A DNA stretch of 46,400 nucleotides from an uncultured Hyphomicrobiales bacterium. Lineage in GTDB: Bacteria; Pseudomonadota; Alphaproteobacteria; Rhizobiales; Beijerinckiaceae. Numbering within the stretch: position 1 is the first letter of the stretch; every line of letters starts with the position of its first letter. The notes below the pieces were generated by a model, which had not been told where the DNA came from, made no database searches, and saw only the letters and a list, made by a program, of their open reading frames with translations. Position numbers and translations under genes: made by a program. Below are positions 41,427 to 46,400 of this stretch, piece after piece. The DNA is taken from the NCBI GenBank assembly GCA_903884435.1, contig CAISEY010000156.1:1-46400 (forward strand), given 5' to 3'.

Positions 41427-42059
41427 CTAAGTTCCGAACAACGCGCCGGTCAGTTTCTTGACGCGCGTCGACAAACGGTGCCGGCCCTGTTCCCGCTCGA
41501 CCACGTCCTGGCTCGTCACCCAGTTCATCTGAATGGCGCGGCGCGGGCCTTCGTGGGAGTGGTGCCCGTGCCACGACGTTTCCGAGCGGCGAAACGCGAG
41601 AAGCGTGCCGCCGTTTGGCGGGACTTCCGCGACGTAATCCTCGAGATCGGTCCCCGAGCGCAGGATGCGCAGGCGTCCGCCGTCGGATTCCCACCCTTCG
41701 TTCATGTAGAGCAGCACGGTGATGATCTTCGTCTTCGTGTCGGTGTGGATCGACCCGTCCTTGCTCCGCACGTGGCCGCGCACCGTGAACATCGTCGGAC
41801 GTTCCGCGAGATCGACGCCGAATTTCGTTTCGATGGCGTCGCGAAAGCGCGGGCCGTCGAGCTCCTTCATCATCGCGTCGAAATGGCCGCGCATGTCGAG
41901 TTCCGACGGTGGATGCGAGCCCGGACCCGGCGTTTCCGGGAAATCCCTCGAAACCTCGCCAAACCGCTCCGGCAGGATGAAATTCTCGACCATGAGGAAA
42001 TCGTAGGGGTCGCGCCGCAGGGGCGAGCGGTCGAGCGCGTCGTAATCGAGATAGGTCAT
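41427..42059 (-). CDS. 2-oxoglutarate/Fe(II)-dependent oxygenase
   Basis: Protein of 210 residues of the prolyl-hydroxylase-like 2OG-Fe(II) superfamily. Iron ligands are H105 and D107 in GSIHTDTK and His164 in SWHGHHSH; Arg173 or Arg174 in GPRRAIQMNW binds 2-oxoglutarate. The start at 42059 follows GGATGGAG. It hydroxylates an unknown substrate, perhaps a glycan or peptide. It is convergent with opgC, three bases apart. A polysaccharide-linked function is suggested by context only. Confidence 0.85.
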   Translation of the reverse strand: MTYLDYDALDRSPLRRDPYDFLMVENFILPERFGEVSRDFPETPGPGSHPPSELDMRGHFDAMMKELDGPRFRDAIETKFGVDLAERPTMFTVRGHVRSKDGSIHTDTKTKIITVLLYMNEGWESDGGRLRILRSGTDLEDYVAEVPPNGGTLLAFRRSETSWHGHHSHEGPRRAIQMNWVTSQDVVEREQGRHRLSTRVKKLTGALFGT

Positions 42060-42258
42060 GGCTCCATCCAGCCTGTCGCCGGCCCGTGCGCGGCCCGGCG
42101 AACATGGTCTTCCCGCCACGGGAATGCAATGGAACTCATCGCCGCACGAAAAGCCGGGGTCAAGCTGATCGAACGCACATTTCGCTTGCTCCGGCGCGGC
42201 GTCGTGGCAAACTCAAACCCGCGCGGCGCCCATTTCGGGGGCTGGCGGTTCGTTGCGC

Positions 42259-43056
42259 ATGCGTGTTTCGCGTCGTTTTTCGTGTCTGTGTCTGCTTGCG
42301 TTCGCCGGCTCTCCCGACGCGCGCGCGGGCGCCTTCATGCAGGGCGAGGGCGAGGGCCAGCTCATCTCGACATCGCGGTTCACGAGTTCGCTCCAGGCGT
42401 TCGACGCGAGGGGAAAGCTGGTTCCCGTCGATGAATACCGTAAATACGAGCTTGGATATTACATCGAATATGGCGCGGCGGACTGGATCACGCTGATCCT
42501 GCAACCGACGTTGTCGCGAATCCACAAGGAGGGCCCGCCAACCGGGGTTTTCAATGGAATCGGCTCCGTCGAGGCGGGCGCGCGCGTGCTTTTGACGCGG
42601 CGGGACGACGTGGTTTTTTCCGCGCAGGCGATCGCCCGCGTTCCCGGCTCGCGCGACCGGACAAATCCCGCCCTCGTCGGGGAAACCGACCTCCAGTTCG
42701 ACGGAAGGTTGCTCGCCGGGACTTCGTTCGAATTCGCGGGCAAGCCGTTTTTCGCCGACGCGCAGTTGGGTTACCGGACGCGCGGCGGCGGTCCGCCGAA
42801 CGAAATCCGCGTCGATCTGACGTTGGGCGCGCGCCCCTTCGCGCCGCTGTCGCTGATGCTCCAGTCATTCAATATCGTCGCGCCCGGCCGCGGCGGGGCG
42901 GGATTTCGGTCGGGGCGCCAGCACAAGTTGCAGGCGAGCGCCGCGTGGGATTTTTCCAAAGCCTGGACGATCCAGTCAGGCGTGTTCACGACCGTCGCGT
43001 CGCGCAATTTCCGGAGCGAGCGGGGACTTGTCACCGCCGTCTGGTATCGCTTCTGA
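42259..43056 (+). CDS. Hypothetical outer-membrane beta-barrel-like protein
   Basis: Exported protein of 265 residues. The start at ATG 42259 gives a signal peptide (RVSRRFSCLCLLAFAGSPDARA). The mature chain has alternating beta-type segments (GYYIEYGAADWITLILQP, FSAQAIARVPG, LSLMLQSFNIVAPG) and ends VWYRF with the terminal Phe typical of outer-membrane barrels. I do not recognise a named family. It stands just before the fds operon; no functional link is evident. Confidence 0.7.
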   Translation: MRVSRRFSCLCLLAFAGSPDARAGAFMQGEGEGQLISTSRFTSSLQAFDARGKLVPVDEYRKYELGYYIEYGAADWITLILQPTLSRIHKEGPPTGVFNGIGSVEAGARVLLTRRDDVVFSAQAIARVPGSRDRTNPALVGETDLQFDGRLLAGTSFEFAGKPFFADAQLGYRTRGGGPPNEIRVDLTLGARPFAPLSLMLQSFNIVAPGRGGAGFRSGRQHKLQASAAWDFSKAWTIQSGVFTTVASRNFRSERGLVTAVWYRF

Positions 43057-43078
43057 TCGCGTGATTTTCGCTAACGCC

Positions 43079-43107
43079 TCGCAAGCGCGCCGCGAAAGGT
43101 TTACAAT
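43079..43107 (+). promoter_or_regulatory. Candidate promoter of fdsGBA
   Basis: TCGCAA (43079-43084), 17-base spacer, TACAAT (43102-43107), 48 bases before the ATG at 43155. The -10 box is good, the -35 box poor, which would fit an activated promoter. Confidence 0.4.
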
Positions 43108-43154
43108 GCCGCGAGTATTGTTCCGGGCCGCGGATGTTCGGCGGCGTCGATTGA

Positions 43155-43646
43155 ATGGCCATGAACGCACATCACGATCTTTTCGACGAGGCGCGGGCGC
43201 GCGACATCATCGCCGGACTCGCGGGGCTCGAGGGCGCGGCCCTGCCGATGCTTCACGCGTTGCAGGAGGCGTTCGGCTATGTCGACCGGCGCGCGATCCC
43301 GCTGATCGCCGACGTTCTGAACATTTCGAAGGCGGAGGCGCACGGCGTCGTTTCATTCTATCACGATTTCCGCGACGCGCCGCCGGGCCGGCACGTTCTG
43401 AAACTCTGCCGCGCCGAGGCCTGTCAGGCGAGGGGCGTCGAGGCGCTCGCCCAACGTCTCGAGGCGAAACATGGCTGCGTCGCGGGCGAAACGGGCCTGA
43501 CGGGCGCGCTGACGGTCGAGAACGTCTATTGCCTCGGCAATTGCGCCCTGGCCCCGGCGGCCCTGTTCGACGGCGAGCCGGTGGGCAGGCTCGACGCGGC
43601 GCGCGTCGACGCGATTGTCGCGACATGCGGGAGCGCGCCGAAATGA
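43155..43646 (+). CDS. fdsG: NAD-dependent formate dehydrogenase gamma subunit
   Basis: NuoE-like thioredoxin-fold subunit of 163 residues holding one [2Fe-2S] cluster: Cys85 and Cys90 (LCRAEAC), Cys126 and Cys130 (YCLGNC). It passes electrons between the beta subunit and the iron-sulfur chain. The N-terminal part has EEAFGYVD-like and SKAEAHGVVSFYHDFR segments. Its TGA overlaps the fdsB ATG as ATGA. The complex oxidises formate to CO2 and makes NADH in the cytosol. Confidence 0.93.
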   Translation: MAMNAHHDLFDEARARDIIAGLAGLEGAALPMLHALQEAFGYVDRRAIPLIADVLNISKAEAHGVVSFYHDFRDAPPGRHVLKLCRAEACQARGVEALAQRLEAKHGCVAGETGLTGALTVENVYCLGNCALAPAALFDGEPVGRLDAARVDAIVATCGSAPK

Positions 43647-45199
43647 CGACACGCGTTTTCATCCCCGCGGATTCGAGCGCGCTGTCGGTTGGCGCGGAGG
43701 CCGTCGCCCGGGCCATCGCGGAGCGCGCGGCGGGGCTCGATGTCGAGATCGTGCGCAACGGGTCGCGCGGCGCGGCCTGGCTCGAGCCGCTGGTCGAGGT
43801 CGAAACGCCGGCGGGCCGGCTTGCTTACGGGCCCGTCGGCGCCGCCGACGTGGAGTCGCTGTTCGAGGCGGGATTTCTCGAGGGCGGCGCGCATCGTCTT
43901 TCGCTCGGGCCGGTGGACGAAATCGACTGGCTGAAGCGCCAGCAACGGCTTGTTTTCGCGCGGTGCGGCGTCACCGATCCATTTTCGCTCGACGATTATC
44001 GCGCGCATGGCGGCCTCTCCGGGCTGGAGCGGGCGCTCGCCATGACGCCGGAGGCGATCGTCGAGGAGGTCGCGGCCTCCGGTCTGCGCGGCCGCGGCGG
44101 CGCGGGATTTCCCGCGGGCGTGAAATGGCGCACCGTGTCGCGGGCGCCCGGCGCGCGAAAATACGTCGTCTGCAACGCCGACGAGGGAGACAGCGGAGCC
44201 TTCGCCGACCGCTTGCTGATGGAGGGCGATCCCTTCGTCGTGATCGAGGGCATGACCATCGCGGCGCTGGCGAGCGGCGCGACGAAGGGCTTCATTTATA
44301 TCCGGTCCGAATATCCGCACGCTTTCCGCGCGATGACGCGCGCCATCGAGATCGCGCGCGCCGCTGGCTGGCTCGGCGCGCGGATCCTCGGCTCGAAACA
44401 TTCGTTCGACATGGAGGCGCGTCTTGGCGCCGGCGCGTATATTTGCGGCGAGGAAACCTCGCTCATCGAGAGTCTCGAGGGCCGCCGCGGCCAGGTGCGG
44501 GTCAGGCCGCCGCTGCCCGCGCTCGCCGGCCTGTTCGGGATGCCGACGATCGTCAACAACGTGCTCACGCTCGCGAGCGCGCCGTGGATCATGGCGAACG
44601 GGGCCAGGGCCTTCGCGGAATTCGGCGTCGACCGGTCCCGCGGCACACAGCCATTCCAGCTTGGCGGCAACGTGAAGCGCGGCGGCCTCGTGGAGCTCGC
44701 CATGGGCGCGACGATCCGCGAACTCGTCGAGGGATTCGGCGGGGGGACCGCGAGCGGGCGGCCCTTGCGCGCGGTGCAGGTTGGCGGGCCGCTCGGCGCT
44801 TATTTCCCCGAGGCGTTGCTCGACACGAAGCTCGACTACGAGGCGATGATCGCGGCGAAGGGAATGCTCGGACACGGGGGAATCGTGGCGTTCGACGATG
44901 GCGTCGATCTCTCGAAACAGGCGCGTTTCGCCATGCAATTCTGCGCCATCGAGAGTTGCGGCAAATGCACGCCGTGCCGGATTGGCTCGACGCGCGGCGT
45001 CGAGACCATCGACAGGATCGTCGCGGGCGTCGAGCGCGACAAAAACCTCGCCCTGCTCCACGATCTCTGCGAACTGATGACCGATGGATCCCTGTGCGCG
45101 CTTGGCGGGCTGACGCCGATTCCCGTCCTCAGCGCGCTGACGCATTTTCCGACAGACTTCGAGCGCGTCGCGCGCGAAACCGAACAGGCCTTCCCATGA
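43643..45199 (+). CDS. fdsB: NAD-dependent formate dehydrogenase beta subunit
   Basis: NuoF-like flavoprotein of 518 residues. An N-terminal domain of about 110 residues resembles the fused thioredoxin-like segment of FdsB; GRGGAGFPAG (150-159) binds NADH/FMN; NADEGDSGAF (178-187) is the FMN loop; ICGEETSLIESLEGRRG follows. A [4Fe-4S] site is at Cys439, Cys442, Cys445 (CGKCTPC) and Cys485. It reduces NAD+ with electrons from formate. The start overlaps fdsG and the stop overlaps fdsA, so all three are translationally coupled. Confidence 0.94.
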   Translation: MTTRVFIPADSSALSVGAEAVARAIAERAAGLDVEIVRNGSRGAAWLEPLVEVETPAGRLAYGPVGAADVESLFEAGFLEGGAHRLSLGPVDEIDWLKRQQRLVFARCGVTDPFSLDDYRAHGGLSGLERALAMTPEAIVEEVAASGLRGRGGAGFPAGVKWRTVSRAPGARKYVVCNADEGDSGAFADRLLMEGDPFVVIEGMTIAALASGATKGFIYIRSEYPHAFRAMTRAIEIARAAGWLGARILGSKHSFDMEARLGAGAYICGEETSLIESLEGRRGQVRVRPPLPALAGLFGMPTIVNNVLTLASAPWIMANGARAFAEFGVDRSRGTQPFQLGGNVKRGGLVELAMGATIRELVEGFGGGTASGRPLRAVQVGGPLGAYFPEALLDTKLDYEAMIAAKGMLGHGGIVAFDDGVDLSKQARFAMQFCAIESCGKCTPCRIGSTRGVETIDRIVAGVERDKNLALLHDLCELMTDGSLCALGGLTPIPVLSALTHFPTDFERVARETEQAFP

Positions 45200-46400
45200 C
45201 GCTCATCCGGGAAATCGACACGGGCACGCCAGTGCGCGCCAGCCGCGAAACCGTCACGCTCGTCATCGACGGCGCGAGCGTGACGGTTCCCGCCGGAACC
45301 TCCGTCATGGCCGCGGCGGCGACCATGGGGACGAAAATTCCGAAGCTGTGCGCCACCGACATGCTGGAAGCCTTCGGCTCCTGCCGTCTTTGCCTCGTCG
45401 AGATCGAGGGGCGCCGCGGCACGCCGGCCTCCTGCGCGACGCCCGCCGAAAACGGCATGGTCGTGCACACGCAAAACGCCCGGCTGGCGAAGCTGCGCAA
45501 GGGCGTGATGGAGCTTTACATCTCCGATCATCCGCTCGATTGCCTCACCTGCGCCGCCAACGGCGATTGCGAGTTGCAGGACATGGCCGGAGCGGTCGGC
45601 CTGCGCGAGGTGCGTTACGGCGACGCGGGCGCGAACCATCTCGCCGCGGGCAAGGACGAGAGCAATCCCTATTTCACCTTCGACGAATCGAAATGCATCG
45701 TCTGTTCGCGCTGCGTGCGCGCCTGCGACGAGGTGCAGGGCACGTTCGCGCTGACGATTCAGGGGCGTGGCTTCGCCTCGAAAGTATCGCCCGGCGGCGT
45801 CGATTTTCTCGCCTCCGAATGCGTCTCCTGCGGCGCCTGCGTGCAGGCCTGTCCGACGGCGACGCTGACGGAAAAGACCATCGTGGAAATGGGCCAGCCC
45901 GAGCATTCACAGGTCACGACCTGCGCCTATTGTGGCGTTGGCTGTTCCTTCCGGGCGGAGATGCAGGGCGAGCGCGTCGTGCGCATGGTTCCCTTCAAGG
46001 GCGGCAAGGCGAACGAGGGCCATTCCTGCGTCAAGGGCCGTTTCGCCTGGGGCTACGCGACGGCGAAGGACCGGATCACGAAGCCGATGATCCGCGCGAA
46101 AATCACCGATCCCTGGCGCGAGGTTTCCTGGGACGAGGCCTTCGCCCACGCCGCGGGCGAGTTCAGACGCATCCAGCGCGAACATGGCCGCGAGGCCATC
46201 GGCGCGATCACCTCCTCGCGCTGCACGAACGAGGAAGTTTTCATTCTGCAAAAGCTCGTGCGCATGGGCTTCGGCAACAACAACGTCGACACCTGCGCGC
46301 GCGTGTGCCATTCGCCGACGGGCTACGGTCTCAAGACGGCGTTCGGCACCTCGGCGGGCACGCAGGATTTCAAGTCCGTCGAACAGGCCGACGTGATCCT
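45196..46400 (+). CDS. fdsA: NAD-dependent formate dehydrogenase alpha subunit (3' part missing)
   Basis: Catalytic subunit with Mo-bis-MGD, first 401 codons visible, open to the window end. N-terminal [2Fe-2S] cysteines C52, C63, C66, C80; His112 with C116, C119, C125 for a [4Fe-4S]; ferredoxin-type sets CIVCSRCVRAC (from 167) and CVSCGACVQAC (from 209); Mo-domain cluster C243, C246, C250 and C278. The molybdenum ligand is Cys371 in CARVCHSPTG, with the adjacent catalytic His372. This is the classical FdsA order, and the metal is Mo or W. fdsC and fdsD are expected beyond the window. Confidence 0.94.
   Translation, partial: MTLIREIDTGTPVRASRETVTLVIDGASVTVPAGTSVMAAAATMGTKIPKLCATDMLEAFGSCRLCLVEIEGRRGTPASCATPAENGMVVHTQNARLAKLRKGVMELYISDHPLDCLTCAANGDCELQDMAGAVGLREVRYGDAGANHLAAGKDESNPYFTFDESKCIVCSRCVRACDEVQGTFALTIQGRGFASKVSPGGVDFLASECVSCGACVQACPTATLTEKTIVEMGQPEHSQVTTCAYCGVGCSFRAEMQGERVVRMVPFKGGKANEGHSCVKGRFAWGYATAKDRITKPMIRAKITDPWREVSWDEAFAHAAGEFRRIQREHGREAIGAITSSRCTNEEVFILQKLVRMGFGNNNVDTCARVCHSPTGYGLKTAFGTSAGTQDFKSVEQADVI

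Overview
The window is a GC-rich chromosomal segment, very probably from an alphaproteobacterium of the Hyphomicrobiales type. This rests on codon use (heavy GC at third positions), an NAD-linked fdsGBA formate dehydrogenase, an OpgC-type acyltransferase, DUF6644/DUF6295 proteins, many periplasmic receptors of the FYKGK kind of the TctC/Bug family, and a short GC-rich inverted repeat (22207-22234) of a kind common in these genomes. The taxon is an inference. I see no tRNA, rRNA, CRISPR, insertion sequence, integrase or prophage gene. Coding density is high: no stretch over 300 bases lacks a gene.

Layout. (1) 1-905: end of an aspartate-type aminotransferase. (2) 945-7610, minus: a seven-gene catabolic operon read LLM monooxygenase, alpha/beta hydrolase, CMD-family protein, class II aldolase/decarboxylase, phthalate-dihydrodiol-dehydrogenase-like oxidoreductase, enolase-superfamily enzyme, periplasmic receptor. 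(3) 7697-9928, minus: Asp/Glu-racemase-like protein, TctC-like receptor, thioesterase. (4) 10113-12603, plus: dienelactone-hydrolase-like enzyme, DUF6295 protein and two glutathione transferases. (5) 12756-14008, plus: two small membrane proteins and a secreted protein. (6) 14022-17941, minus: a second racemase-like gene with two TctC-like receptors and an NMT1-type receptor. (7) 18098-22188, plus: NitT/TauT-type ABC importer with two SDR dehydrogenases. (8) 22244-26382, minus: ThDP enzyme, acyl-CoA-dehydrogenase-fold monooxygenase, TctC-like receptor. (9) 26557-27615, plus: second LLM enzyme. (10) 27625-35250, minus: NadC, Pht5-like decarboxylase, tandem TctC-like receptors, a bicupin, an EutA-like ATPase and a second class II aldolase. 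(11) 35470-37799, plus: paired DUF6644 membrane proteins and an MFS transporter. (12) 37803-43056: secreted esterase, frameshifted TPR gene, OpgC, 2OG-Fe oxygenase, beta-barrel-like protein. (13) 43155-46400, plus: fdsGBA, running off the end.

How it works together. Most of the window (945-35250) reads as an accessory island for uptake and breakdown of aromatic or pyridine carboxylates. Nine periplasmic receptors collect substrates, but only one ABC membrane pathway and no TctA/TctB is present. The enzymes belong to families used for oxidising, decarboxylating, lactonising and hydrolysing ring-derived acids. No ring-hydroxylating or certain ring-cleaving dioxygenase is present and no DNA-binding regulator was recognised, so the pathway must be completed and controlled from elsewhere.

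The most unusual items are an EutA-like reactivase ATPase beside a bicupin without any EutB/EutC, and two operons built on the same pair of genes (a cysteine-less racemase-like protein plus a TctC-like receptor). Next come an orphan NadC with a Pht5-like decarboxylase, an enolase-superfamily protein lacking the usual His of the mandelate racemase dyad, and a one-base frameshift in the TPR gene.
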